This document shows positions 7,061 to 16,100 of a stretch of 32,948 nt of DNA, one piece after another. Numbering within the stretch: the stretch's first letter is position 1; every line of letters starts with the position of its first letter. Origin of the DNA: Alphaproteobacteria bacterium (GTDB lineage: Bacteria; Pseudomonadota; Alphaproteobacteria; GCA-2731375). The stretch covers positions 1 to 32,948 of the forward strand of contig VGEV01000025.1 in the NCBI GenBank assembly GCA_016869175.1, written 5' to 3'. Under the pieces are notes generated by a model. It saw only the letters and a list, made by a program, of their open reading frames with translations, was not told the DNA's origin and did no database searches. A program made the translations under genes and the position numbers.

Positions 7061-8455
7061 TCAGGCGGCGCGGCCCAAGGCCGCCAGCCGTTCGCCCGCC
7101 TGGCGCTCGCCGGCGCTATCGCCACACAAGCGCGCGGCCCGCCTGGCAAGCTGCCAGTTGAACGGACTGGCCGGCTTCAAGTCGGTGCGTTCGGCCGCCA
7201 TGGCGCGCCCCAATGTGCCCTCGCCGGCCCGCAAGGCGGCCTCGATCAGTGTCAGGCTCAACACATCGCGCTGGGCGTGGCTGCCGCCGAACAGATGCGC
7301 GCGATGCTTGATCTCCAGCAACAGGTCGGCGGCCAGGCGATAGTCGCTCCGGCCGAAGGCAGCGATCGCACGGGCCAGCGGCAGGCCAACCTCGCGGCAC
7401 ATCATGGCGTTGCAATCGGCCATCGCCGCCCGGGTCTCCAGCGTCCGGATCAGGCGGCGCTGGTCCTCGCCGCGTCCGGTGGCGACGAAGCTCATCATGG
7501 CGTGCAGGTCATTGAAGGCGTAATAGCCGTCCTCCGCCATGCCGGCCCACTTGTCCGCCAACTCCCGCCAGCGCTGGCCGACATCGACCTGCCGCAGATG
7601 CAGGCGCCACAGCAGGGAACTGGCGTCCAGCATTTCCAGCGCGACCGCCGACGGCGACGGGCGGACCTTGCTGTCATAGAGCGCGAGCACCCGGTCGATA
7701 TCGCCGCGATCCAAGTGATAGAGCGCCAAATGCCACCAATTGTGGAAGGCGAACATGTTTTCGACGGACCAGTCGGCCGCGCGCGAGGTCAGCCAGGCAA
7801 TGCCATCGGCGGTGCGGCCCTGCATCTCCATCACATGGGCGACCGCGTGCACCGCCCAGGGGTCGCGCGGGTTGAGCGCCAGCGCCCGCCGGCCGGTCTC
7901 CTCCGCGCGCACGTAAAGCTGCGTTTCCTCCAGGCCGAAGGCATGCATTCCCAGCACATAGCCGAAGCCGGGAACCTGCTCGTCCCAGAACGGCAGGACG
8001 CGGGCAACCCGGTCACGCAGTAGGCTGGACTGGCCCAGATAGAAGTCGCCCAGATGGGCGGCCTGCAAGGCCAAGCTGTCGCGTGGACATTGCAGCAGGA
8101 TGCGACCCCACAAATCGACCGCGCGGTCGAACCGACCATTGAGCCAAGCGCGCAAAGCCGCGACATGGGCAAGCTCACGGTCGTTGGCCTTGGCCGACAG
8201 GCTCTCGGCCGCCTCCACCGCTTGGCGCAAGCCCGGCTCGACCGATTTCTCGGTCGCCACCGCCATCAACGTGCCCTTGAAGCAATGCCCCATGACGAAG
8301 TCGGGGTCGAGCGCTAGCGCCTTGTTGATCTCCGCCACGGGATCGAGGAAGTAGCTGTGCAGCAGATCGACCGCCCGGTCGTAGTGCGCCAGCGCCTGGC
8401 GCGTGGGCGTGGAGACCGCGTTGTCGCGGCAGTCGCGCAATGTCATCGGTGTCAT
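7061..8455 (-). CDS. Tetratricopeptide repeat protein, TTC38 family
   Basis: A 464-residue soluble protein, close to the length of human TTC38 (469). It resembles that family along its length: an N-terminal segment on a repeating activity unit (AVDLLHSYFLDPVAEINKA), then LALDPDFVMGHCFKG, the block RALALNPRDPWAVHAVAHVMEMQGR and FHNWWHLALYHLDRGD. Helix-turn-helix repeats run throughout and no signal peptide is seen. Family function is unknown; TPR proteins usually hold partners together. ATGs at 8455 and 8446 are both possible, with the purine-rich GCGGGATG upstream favouring one of these over a more distal ATG at 8515. It is transcribed away from the monooxygenase gene across a 243-bp gap. Confidence 0.85.
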   Translation of the reverse strand: MTPMTLRDCRDNAVSTPTRQALAHYDRAVDLLHSYFLDPVAEINKALALDPDFVMGHCFKGTLMAVATEKSVEPGLRQAVEAAESLSAKANDRELAHVAALRAWLNGRFDRAVDLWGRILLQCPRDSLALQAAHLGDFYLGQSSLLRDRVARVLPFWDEQVPGFGYVLGMHAFGLEETQLYVRAEETGRRALALNPRDPWAVHAVAHVMEMQGRTADGIAWLTSRAADWSVENMFAFHNWWHLALYHLDRGDIDRVLALYDSKVRPSPSAVALEMLDASSLLWRLHLRQVDVGQRWRELADKWAGMAEDGYYAFNDLHAMMSFVATGRGEDQRRLIRTLETRAAMADCNAMMCREVGLPLARAIAAFGRSDYRLAADLLLEIKHRAHLFGGSHAQRDVLSLTLIEAALRAGEGTLGRAMAAERTDLKPASPFNWQLARRAARLCGDSAGERQAGERLAALGRAA

Positions 8456-8640
8456 CCCGCTGTGCTGGATGTTGGGGGCGCCGAAGCATCCACCCGGCGC
8501 GCTGGTGTTAACCATAGCGCATCTGCGGTCTCTCTGGCGTGACGTCCGTCACGCCGGCCGCCGGCGTTTTGGCGAGACGACAGCGGCCCACTGGCCGACC
8601 CAGGCGCGGCCGTTGCCGGATTTGATGTGACAGGGGCGGC

Positions 8641-8667
8641 CGATTGTTGGAACATCGTCCGGCAACG
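8641..8667. promoter_or_regulatory. Imperfect inverted repeat upstream of the monooxygenase gene
   Basis: The segment CGATTGTTGGAACATCG is an imperfect palindrome 42 bp before the ATG at 8699. With its flank TCCGGC it closely matches the perfect palindrome over the start of the GcrA-like gene at 10040-10055 (one inserted T, one G/C change, then 13 identical bases). It may be a shared protein-binding site. This rests on two copies only. Confidence 0.3.
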
Positions 8668-8698
8668 GACGCTGGACGCGCTATCAGGGGGAAACGTC

Positions 8699-9802
8699 AT
8701 GGAAATCGGCCTCTTCACCATGCCCTCGCATCCGCCGGAGCGGAGCCTTTCCGATGGGCATGAATGGGACTTGCAGGTCTTGCGCTGGGCCGATGAACTG
8801 GGCTTCAAGGAAGCCTGGATCGGCGAGCACCACACGGCGCCCTGGGAGCCGCATCCCTCGCCCGATCTGCTGGTGGCGCAGGCGATCAAGGAGACCCGGA
8901 ACATCCGGTTGGGGCCGGGCGGCTTCCTGCTGCCCTACCACCATCCGGCGGAACTCGCCAACCGCGTGGCGATGCTGGACCACATGGCCAAGGGCCGCTT
9001 CAACTTCGGCGTCGCGGCCAGTGGACTGCCCAGCGACTGGGCGATGTTCAACGTGGATGGCATGGGTGGCGAGAACCGGTTGATGACGCGCGAGGCGCTC
9101 GACATCATCCTGAAGCTGTGGACCGACCCGCAGCCTTTCGACTACAAGGGCAAGTACTGGCAAGTGACCAAGACCGAAACGATGTTCGGCACGCTTCGTC
9201 CGCACATCGTGCCCTATCAGAAGCCGCATCCGCCGATCGGCGTCGCCGGCCTGTCGAAGAACTCCGACACCCTGAAACTGGCCGGCGAGCGGGGCTATAT
9301 CCCGATGAGCCTCAACCTCAACCCGGCCTATGTCGGCAGCCACTGGGACGCGGTCGAGGAAGGCGCGCGGCGTACCGGCCGCCGGCCCAACCGGGCCGAT
9401 TGGCGCATGGTGCGCGAGGTCTTCGTCGCCGAGACCGACGCCGAAGCCATGCGGCTTTCGGCCGGCGGCATGATGGGCCGCATGATGCGGGAATATTTCC
9501 TGCCGCTGCTCGGTGGTTTTGGCTTCCTGGAGTTCCTGAAACACGACCAGGCCGTGCCGGACAGCGAGGTGACGCCGGACTACTGCGCGCGGCACAATTG
9601 GCTGATCGGATCGCCGGCCACGGTCGCCCAGAAGATCGAGAAGGTCTACCACGAGGTGGACGGTTTCGGCTGCCTGTTGCTGTTCTGCTTCGACTACGCC
9701 GACAACCCGCAGGCCTGGAAGACCTCGATGGGTCTGCTGGCCAAGGAAGTGATGCCGAAAATCGCCCATCTGAAGCCGAAATTGGCGGCGGCGGCCGAAT
9801 AG
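8699..9802 (+). CDS. LLM-class flavin-dependent oxidoreductase
   Basis: A 367-residue luciferase-like monooxygenase with a TIM-barrel fold. Recognisable blocks: an N-terminal strand IGLFTMPSHPP, then LGFKEAWIGEHHTAPWE (about 35-50), IRLGPGGFLLPYHHP (about 68-82) and LDHMAKGRFNFGVAASGLPSD (about 93-113). These place it near the limonene-monooxygenase-like branch of FMN-dependent monooxygenases. Such enzymes use reduced FMN from a separate reductase and O2; no reductase gene is nearby. The start is the ATG at 8699 with GGGGGAAA upstream. A strong hairpin follows the stop. The substrate cannot be inferred. Confidence 0.9.
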   Translation: MEIGLFTMPSHPPERSLSDGHEWDLQVLRWADELGFKEAWIGEHHTAPWEPHPSPDLLVAQAIKETRNIRLGPGGFLLPYHHPAELANRVAMLDHMAKGRFNFGVAASGLPSDWAMFNVDGMGGENRLMTREALDIILKLWTDPQPFDYKGKYWQVTKTETMFGTLRPHIVPYQKPHPPIGVAGLSKNSDTLKLAGERGYIPMSLNLNPAYVGSHWDAVEEGARRTGRRPNRADWRMVREVFVAETDAEAMRLSAGGMMGRMMREYFLPLLGGFGFLEFLKHDQAVPDSEVTPDYCARHNWLIGSPATVAQKIEKVYHEVDGFGCLLLFCFDYADNPQAWKTSMGLLAKEVMPKIAHLKPKLAAAAE

Positions 9803-9812
9803 GCCAGGCCTT

Positions 9813-9843
9813 GAGCCCTGCCCGCGGACGTCGGGCGGGGCTC
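9813..9843 (+). terminator. Hairpin after the monooxygenase gene
   Basis: Twelve-base arms GAGCCCTGCCCG and CGGGCGGGGCTC pair with one G-U wobble around a 7-base loop, 11 bp after the stop codon. There is no long T tract, so termination may be weak or factor-assisted. It is still the clearest stem-loop in this gap. Confidence 0.5.
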
Positions 9844-9979
9844 TCTGCCGGGCGAAGGCGGCTGCAAAATCAATCGGTTGCCGCCATTGAAACGGATTGA
9901 GTCGGGCCCGTGGCCGGGGTGTGGGCCAAGCCGGCGGTGGCCATCTGCGAACTATGCATCGACTGCGACAAACTGACTG

Positions 9980-10008
9980 TTGACACCTATGCTGCGCTGC
10001 ACCATATC
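9980..10008 (+). promoter_or_regulatory. Predicted sigma-70-type promoter of the GcrA-like gene
   Basis: A perfect TTGACA (9980-9985), a 17-bp spacer and CATATC (10003-10008) as a weak -10. Initiation near 10015 would give a leader of about 27 nt to the ATG at 10042. This argues against the longer GTG start at 9910, which would place the promoter inside the gene. Confidence 0.45.
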
Positions 10009-10039
10009 AAGGCTCACGATTGCTGTTATGTGAGAACAC

Positions 10040-10055
10040 CGATGTTGCAACATCG
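10040..10055. promoter_or_regulatory. Perfect 16-bp palindrome spanning a start codon
   Basis: CGATGTTGCAACATCG is identical to its reverse complement and contains the ATG at 10042-10044. With no loop it is better suited to binding a dimeric protein than to forming an RNA hairpin. Its position about 25 bp past the predicted transcription start is typical of a repressor site. A near copy lies at 8641. Confidence 0.45.
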
Positions 10056-10233
10056 TCCGGCGCAACGCGGCTGCCTGTGGCCGATGTGGGCCCACGACGC
10101 TGAGCCGAACCACAAATACTGCGGCTGCGAACGCGTGCCGGGCAGCTCCTATTGCGCCAAACACCGCAAGCTGTCGATCCGCGACTTGCAACTGGAACCG
10201 CGACAGGTATTCGTGCCGCGCAAGGCGGCATAG
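10042..10233 (+). CDS. Small protein with GcrA-type C-terminal Cys/His motif
   Basis: A 63-residue basic protein built around C11-x-W13-P14, then KYC27GC, SSYC38 and H41. This order (CxWP, YCG, GS-YC-x-x-H) is the hallmark of the C-terminal part of GcrA, the alphaproteobacterial cell-cycle regulator that works with sigma-70 and CcrM methylation. The N-terminal helix-turn-helix of GcrA is absent. A longer frame opens at a GTG at 9910, but its extra residues do not resemble that domain and the predicted promoter lies inside it. If the C-terminal part still contacts sigma, the protein could compete with or modulate full GcrA. The gene stands alone, 72 bp from the convergent SDR gene. Confidence 0.6.
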   Translation: MLQHRPAQRGCLWPMWAHDAEPNHKYCGCERVPGSSYCAKHRKLSIRDLQLEPRQVFVPRKAA

Positions 10234-10305
10234 AGCGGTTTTCGTCGGCCGATCGGCAGTACGGGCCGCCGCGTGGCGGCCGGAACTGTTTGCAGCCGGC
10301 TCGCG

Positions 10306-11064
10306 TCACATCAGGCTTTGGCCATCGTCGACCGGGATGATCGCCCCGGTGATGAAGTCCGACGCGGCCGAGGCCAGCAGCAGGATCGTGCCATCCAGCA
10401 CCTCCGGCATGCCGACGCGCCGGCGCGGGAACTTGCGCATGAAGTTCCGCCCGGCCTCGGTCCGCCAATGCGGACGGTTCATCTCGGTCTCGATATAGCC
10501 CGGGCAGATCGCGTTGACCTGGATGTCGTGGCGCGCCCATTCCAAGGCCAACGCGCGGGTCATCTGCGTGACCGCGGCCTTGGACATGGCGTAGAGGACG
10601 AGCTGCGGTATCGGCCGCAATGCCAGCAGCGAGGCGATGTTGATGATCTTGCCGCCTTGCCCGCGCTGGATCATCCGCTTGCCCACGGCCTGGGCGCAGA
10701 ACCAGTAGCCGTCCAGATTGGTGCCCATCTGGTCGCGGTAGTCGGCGTCGGTGAAGTCCTGCGCCAGTTTCTGGATGGCAATGCCGGCGTTGTTCACCAG
10801 CACGTCGATCGGTCCCAGTTCGGTCTCCGCCACGCCGACGGCGGCGCGGATGCTGTCGGGATCGCGGGCATCCATCGTCACCGGCAGGGCGCGCCCGTCA
10901 AAGCCCTCGATCTCGCCTGCCAGTGCTTCCAGCCGCTCGCTGCGCCGGGCCGTAATCGCCACCCGGGCGCCAGCCCGCGCCAGCGTCAGCGCGATCTGCC
11001 AGCCCAATCCTGTGGAAGCGCCCGTCACGAACGCCACCTTGCCTTCCAGATTGCTTCCCGGCAT
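10306..11064 (-). CDS. SDR family NAD(P)-dependent oxidoreductase
   Basis: A 252-residue classical short-chain dehydrogenase/reductase. Cofactor loop TGASTGLG (14-21), NNAG (91-94), catalytic S145 and the Y158-x-x-x-K162 pair in YAMSK. The C-terminal segment ends in ITGAIIPVDDGQ, typical of the FabG-like group. Basic residues after the second strand (ARRSER) favour NADP(H). The start at 11064 (MPGSNLEGK) fits the family N-terminus better than an upstream in-frame start at 11079. The gene is divergent from the PleD-like gene with 79 bp between them, and convergent with the GcrA-like gene. The substrate is unknown. Confidence 0.92.
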   Translation of the reverse strand: MPGSNLEGKVAFVTGASTGLGWQIALTLARAGARVAITARRSERLEALAGEIEGFDGRALPVTMDARDPDSIRAAVGVAETELGPIDVLVNNAGIAIQKLAQDFTDADYRDQMGTNLDGYWFCAQAVGKRMIQRGQGGKIINIASLLALRPIPQLVLYAMSKAAVTQMTRALALEWARHDIQVNAICPGYIETEMNRPHWRTEAGRNFMRKFPRRRVGMPEVLDGTILLLASAASDFITGAIIPVDDGQSLM

Positions 11065-11143
11065 TGCCGACCGCCCCACGCTTCGCCTTAGCCTTCGTTA
11101 ACCGCGCGGCTCTAGTGTCGTCAACCGACGCCGGGGGCAATGG

Positions 11144-12439
11144 ATGGCGAGTCACGGGCGGGTTCTTGTGTTGGAGCAGGATGCGCAGCTGCGCGACAGC
11201 CTGTGCGGCTGGCCGGGCGATCGCGGCTTCGAAAGCCTGGCGGCGGGGAGCAAGCGCGAAGCGGTTGACCTGGCGTTGCGGCGCACGCCGGAAATGGCGG
11301 TTGTTGAATCGCCCGAAAGCGCCGCGGAACTGGCGGCCGACCTTGGCTTCGCGGTCAGCCTGCCGTTGCCGATGCTGGTGTTGGGCGGGCAGACCGGCGG
11401 CGCCGACTGGACCTGGACCGAGTCGGTGGCGCGTCCTCCGCGCCCGGCCGAACTGCTGGGCCGTGTCGAATCGCTGTCGCGGCTGATCGCCATGCAGCGC
11501 GAGCTAAGCCGGCGCGCGGCCACCGCCGAGAGCTTCGGCGCCATCGGCCGCTGGCAATTGCGCCCAGCCGCCGCGGCGGGGCCGATGCACCTGCTGCTGG
11601 TCTCGGCGCTGCCCGAGGATCGCGAGCTGTGCGCCGCGGCCGCGGCAACGCTGGAGGTGGCCGACGAGCCGGCACGGGCCCTGCCGCTGCTGGACAGCGG
11701 CAGCTTCGATGCCGTGCTGCTGGATCACGGCGCCGCGCCAGACGCCGCCCTGCTGCTGCTCTCCGACATGCGGCGCAACACCCGGCTCTACGGCATGCCG
11801 GTGCTGCTGCTGACCACGCGCGAGCGGACGCCGACGCCGGACGAGCTTTACGCACGGGGCGCATCGGACGTCGTCTGGCGCCCGGTCGCCACCGCCGATC
11901 TGGGCTTTCGCTTGCGCCATCAGGTGCGGCAGAACCGTTTCATCCTGGCGCTCAAGGCCAGCTTCCGCGAGCCGCAGCCGGCGCCCATCGTCGATGCCGC
12001 GACCGGCCTGTTCAACCACGGCTTCCTGCATGCCCATCTCGACCGGCTGATCGCCGATGCCCGCATTTTCGATCGGCCGCTCAGCGTCGCCAGCCTGGAC
12101 GTGACCGGCATGCGCCATGTCAATGAGCGCCACGGCTATGCCATCGGCGATCGCATCCTGCGCCAGGTTGGCGGGCTGCTTGGCAACCTGATCCGGGCCG
12201 AGGATCTGCCGGCCCGGCTGGCGGGTGCCGCCTTCACCGTGGCGCTGCCCAACACGCCTGTCGGCGCCGCCAGCAACGTGTTGCGCCGGCTAGCCGGGGT
12301 GATCAACTACACCGATTTCAGCATCGAAGGCGTGCCGCACCCGGTCAATGTCCGTCTGCGCTGCGGCTTGGCCAGCTTGCAGCCGGGCGACGACGCCGGG
12401 CGCCTGGTGGCGCGCGCCCTGGAGAACCTGGGGCAATAG
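11144..12439 (+). CDS. PleD-like protein with altered receiver and GGDEF domains
   Basis: A 431-residue protein laid out like PleD: a receiver-like domain (about 6-120), a second receiver-like domain (about 147-262) and a GGDEF-like domain (about 285-431) beginning DAATGLFNHGFL. The GGDEF signature is replaced by AGAAF (360-364, after ARL), so diguanylate cyclase activity is not expected, although DVTGMRHVNERHGYAIGD keeps the substrate-pocket layout. In receiver 1 the phospho-acceptor position is E55 (VVES), a phospho-mimicking residue. Receiver 2 keeps an Asp (D194 in VLLDHG) but lacks the acidic pair and has Arg for the conserved Lys (WRPV). GGGGG precedes the ATG. The likely role is a protein-interaction or c-di-GMP/GTP-sensing scaffold. 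Confidence 0.85.
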   Translation: MASHGRVLVLEQDAQLRDSLCGWPGDRGFESLAAGSKREAVDLALRRTPEMAVVESPESAAELAADLGFAVSLPLPMLVLGGQTGGADWTWTESVARPPRPAELLGRVESLSRLIAMQRELSRRAATAESFGAIGRWQLRPAAAAGPMHLLLVSALPEDRELCAAAAATLEVADEPARALPLLDSGSFDAVLLDHGAAPDAALLLLSDMRRNTRLYGMPVLLLTTRERTPTPDELYARGASDVVWRPVATADLGFRLRHQVRQNRFILALKASFREPQPAPIVDAATGLFNHGFLHAHLDRLIADARIFDRPLSVASLDVTGMRHVNERHGYAIGDRILRQVGGLLGNLIRAEDLPARLAGAAFTVALPNTPVGAASNVLRRLAGVINYTDFSIEGVPHPVNVRLRCGLASLQPGDDAGRLVARALENLGQ

Positions 12440-12449
12440 GGGTGGCCGC

Positions 12450-12478
12450 TTCAAACCCCGCCGGATCTGCCGTAAGCT
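12450..12478 (+). promoter_or_regulatory. Predicted promoter for the DsbA-like gene
   Basis: TTCAAA (12450-12455), a 17-bp spacer and TAAGCT (12473-12478). A start site 7 nt beyond the -10 box falls at or next to the ATG at 12486, so the message may be leaderless. No ribosome binding site at workable spacing is seen. Both boxes are only partial matches to consensus. Confidence 0.35.
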
Positions 12479-12485
12479 TCAGGCC

Positions 12486-13157
12486 ATGATCCAGATCGAC
12501 ATCGTGTCGGACACCGTCTGCCCGTGGTGTTACATCGGCAAGCGGCGGCTGGAACGGGCGCTCGCGCAACGGCCGGACATGGCGTTCCAGCTGGGTTGGC
12601 GGCCGTTCCAGCTCAATCCGGACATGCCGCGCGAAGGCATGGACCGCGAGCAATATCTCAACCTCAAATTCGGCGACAGCGACCGCGCGCGACGCATCTA
12701 CAACTCGGTCCGCCAAGCCGGCGTCGAAGAAGGCATTCCGTTCTCCTTCGACGCCATCCGCCGGCAGCCGAACACCGTCGACTCCCATCGCCTGATCCGC
12801 TGGGCCGCCAGCGAGGGCCTGCAGGACGCGGTGGTCGAAGGCCTGTTTCGCGCCTATTTCACCCAAGGCGGCGACATTGGCGACCGCGAGGTGCTGGCAC
12901 AGGTCGCCGCCCAGAGCGGGCTCGACGGCGCCGCGATCGCCCGCCGCCTGGCCGAGGACGAGGACGTCGAACTGGTGCAGCGCGAAGAGACCGTCGCGCG
13001 TCGGCTGGGCATCAACGGCGTGCCGTGCTTCATCGTCGACCGCAAGTATGCCGTCTCCGGCGCGCAAGACCCGAGCGTGCTGTTGCAGGTCTTCGACCTG
13101 GCGGCGCGCGGCGCCAACGAGGAACCTCAGGCGGCCGAGGAGTCGCTCTCGACTTGA
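12486..13157 (+). CDS. DsbA-family oxidoreductase, FrnE-like
   Basis: A 223-residue thioredoxin-fold protein with a CPWC redox motif (12-15), a long helical insertion and the cis-proline segment INGVPCF (P180) followed by SGAQ, as in the FrnE/2-hydroxychromene-2-carboxylate isomerase-like branch. It has no signal peptide and is therefore predicted to be cytoplasmic, unlike classical DsbA. FrnE-type proteins act as disulfide isomerases or oxidoreductases, some in stress tolerance; the partner here is unknown. Its last 31 bp overlap the 3' end of mfd on the opposite strand. The start ATG is the first in a frame that fits the family N-terminus. Confidence 0.9.
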   Translation: MIQIDIVSDTVCPWCYIGKRRLERALAQRPDMAFQLGWRPFQLNPDMPREGMDREQYLNLKFGDSDRARRIYNSVRQAGVEEGIPFSFDAIRRQPNTVDSHRLIRWAASEGLQDAVVEGLFRAYFTQGGDIGDREVLAQVAAQSGLDGAAIARRLAEDEDVELVQREETVARRLGINGVPCFIVDRKYAVSGAQDPSVLLQVFDLAARGANEEPQAAEESLST

Positions 13158-16100
13158 GCGAGCTTGGCCAGCTGGCCGACCAACGCCAGCGCGCCCTTCA
13201 GCCGGGCCTCTTCGTCCGGCCAATTGCGCAAGAAGACCAGCCGGTGATCGGGCCTTAGCTTGGCCGTGCCCGCCTGCTTGGAGATGAAACCGACCAGCCC
13301 GGCGGGATTGGGATAGCTGTTGCCATGAAAGGCCAGCGTCGCGCCGCGCGGGCCCGCTTCCAGCTTTTCCACATTGGCGGCAAGGCAGAGCCGCTTGATA
13401 TCGACCACTTCCAGAAGATGGCGCACCTCTTCCGGCAAGGGGCCGAACCGGTCCACCAATTCGGCCGCGAAACCGTCGATCTCGCGGCGGCTGGCGAGTT
13501 CCGCCAGCCGCCTGTAGAGCCCCAGCCGCACGTCCAAGTCGGCGACATAGGCTTCTGGAATCAGCACCGCGGTGCCGAGATTGATCTGTGGCGACCAGGC
13601 GTCGGCTTGCGCCACGCCGCCGCTGCGGGCGGTCGTGACCGCTTCCTCCAGCATCTGCTGGTAGAGTTCCAGCCCAACCTCGCGGATATGGCCTGACTGC
13701 TCCTCGCCCAACAGGTTGCCGGCGCCGCGGATGTCCAGGTCGTGACTGGCCAGGCTGAAGCCGGCGCCCAGTTGGTCGAGCGCCTGCAGCACCTTCAGCC
13801 GCTTCTCGGCGTTGGCGGTCGGCACCCGTTTCGGCGGCAAGGTGAAGTAGGCATAGGCGCGCAACTTGGAGCGGCCGATCCGGCCGCGCAACTGGTAGAG
13901 CTGGGCCAGGCCGAACATGTCGGCGCGATGCACGACCAGGGTATTGGCGGCGGGGATGTCGAGGCCCGATTCGACGATGTTGGTCGAGACCAGCACGTCG
14001 AACTGGCCCTCGTAGAAGGCGGCCATCACCGCTTCCAAGTCGGTCGCGGCCAGCCGGCCATGCGCCGACTGAAACTTCACCTCCGGCACGTGTTCCTTGA
14101 GAAAGGCCGCCGCTTCCGGCAGATCCTCGATGCGCGGGCAGACATAGAAGCTTTGGCCGCCGCGATAGCGCTCGCGCAGCAGCGCCTCGCGCACCACCAC
14201 CGGATCGAACGGCAGCACGAAGGTGCGCACGGCCAGCCGATCGACCGGCGGCGTCGCGATCAGACTGAGTTCCTTCACGCCCGCGAAGGCCATCTGCAGG
14301 GTGCGCGGTATCGGTGTCGCGGTCAGCGTCAGCACATGCACGTCGCTCTTGAGTTGCTTCAGCCGCTCCTTGTGCTTGACGCCGAAATGCTGCTCCTCGT
14401 CGACGATCAGCAGCGCCAGGTTGCGGAAGCGGACCTGCTTGCCGAGCAACGCGTGTGTGCCGACCACGATGTCGAGCTGGCCGCTGGCCAAGTCCTGGCG
14501 GACCTGGCCCGCCTCCTTGGCGGAGACCATGCGCGAAAGCTGACCGATGCGGACCGGCAGGCCGGCAAAGCGCTGGCTGAACGTGCGGTAGTGCTGACGT
14601 GCCAGCAAGGTGGTGGGTGCCACCACCGCCACCTGCCCGCCCGACAGAACCGACAGGAAGGCGCTGCGCAGCGCCACCTCGGTCTTGCCGAAGCCGACAT
14701 CGCCGCAGACCAGCCGATCCATCGGTCGGCCGGCCGCGAGATCGCCCAGCACGTCGGCGATGGCGGTTTTCTGGTCCTCCGTCTCCTCATAGGGAAACCG
14801 CGCGCAGAATTCCTCGTAGAGCCCTTCCGGCACCGCCACGACCTGGCCCGGCTTGACCGCCCGTTCGGCGGCGATGCGGATCAATTCGTCCGCCATCTCG
14901 CGGATGCGCTTCTTCAGGCGCGCCTTGCGCTGTTGCCAAGCGACCCCGCCCAGCTTGTCCAGCGCCACCGTGGCGTCTTCCGCGCCATAGCGCGACAGCA
15001 CCTCGATGTTCTCGACGGGGACATAGAGCTTGTCGTTGTCGGCGTAGAGCAGCAGCAGGCAATCGTGCGGCGCGCCGCCAACCTCGATGGTGGTCAGGCC
15101 CTGGTAGCGGCCAATGCCATGCTCGACATGCACCACATAGTCGCCCTGGCTCAGTTGCCGGGCCTCGGTCAGGAAATTCTCCGCCCGGCGCGAGCGACGG
15201 CGCGGCCCGACCAGCCGGTCGCCCAGGATGTCCTGCTCGCCGATGAGCGCCAGCGCGTCGGTCTCGAAACCATGCTCCAGCGGCAGCACCGCGACGCCGA
15301 CCGTGCTGCGGGCCAGCGCTTCGGCCGCCAGCCAGTCGGCGACCGCCTGCACCGCCGGCGCGCCGTGGTCGGCCAGCACCGTCATCAACCGATCGGCGGC
15401 GCCCGCGCTGTAGGCCGCCACCAGCACCCGCCGGCCGGCCTTCTGTCGCTCGGCGACATGCCGGATCAGCGCATCGAACACGTTGATCTCCGGCTGCGCA
15501 CGTTCCGCCGCGAAGTCGCGGCCAACCCGTCCGCCCGCGTCGATCGCCGCCTCGCCTGGCGGCACCTGGAAGGGATTGAGTTGCAGCACCGCGCGACTGT
15601 CGGGCAGTTGCGCGAACTCCGCGCGCTCGACATAGAGCAGGCTTGGCGGCAGCGGCTTATAGGGTGCCTGCTCGGCATAGGCGGCGGGCTTGGCTGCGGC
15701 GGCCACTCGGCGCGTTTCGTAGTGTTCGGCGATTTCCGTTAACCGGGCTTGCGCCACCTCCGCGACACGGTGGTCGAAGGCCAATGCCGCTCCCGGCAGA
15801 TAGTCCAGCAGGGTGTCCATGCGCTCGTGGAACAGCGGCAGCCAGTGTTCCATGCCGATATGCCGGCGGCCCTCCGACACCGCCTGGTAGAGCGGATCCT
15901 CGTCCAGCACGGCGCCGAACTGCTGGCGATAGCCGTTCCGGAAGCGTTCGATCGCCGGCTTGCTCAACGGTACCTCGGAGACCGGCGACAGTCGCAACTC
16001 CGGGGTCCGGTCGATGGTGCGCTGCGACAGCGCATCGAAGCGCCGAATGCTTTCCAGCTGGTTGCCGAACAAATCGAGTCGCGCCGGGGCCGCCGCGCCC

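Noticed and set aside
9910-10041. Longer GTG start for the GcrA-like protein
   Set aside because: The extra residues do not resemble the GcrA helix-turn-helix, and a TTGACA promoter lies inside this stretch.
13742-15742. A 666-codon open frame on the plus strand inside mfd
   Set aside because: It is antisense to mfd, rich in His/Arg/Gln/Gly as expected for a GC-rich shadow frame, and mfd is unmistakable.
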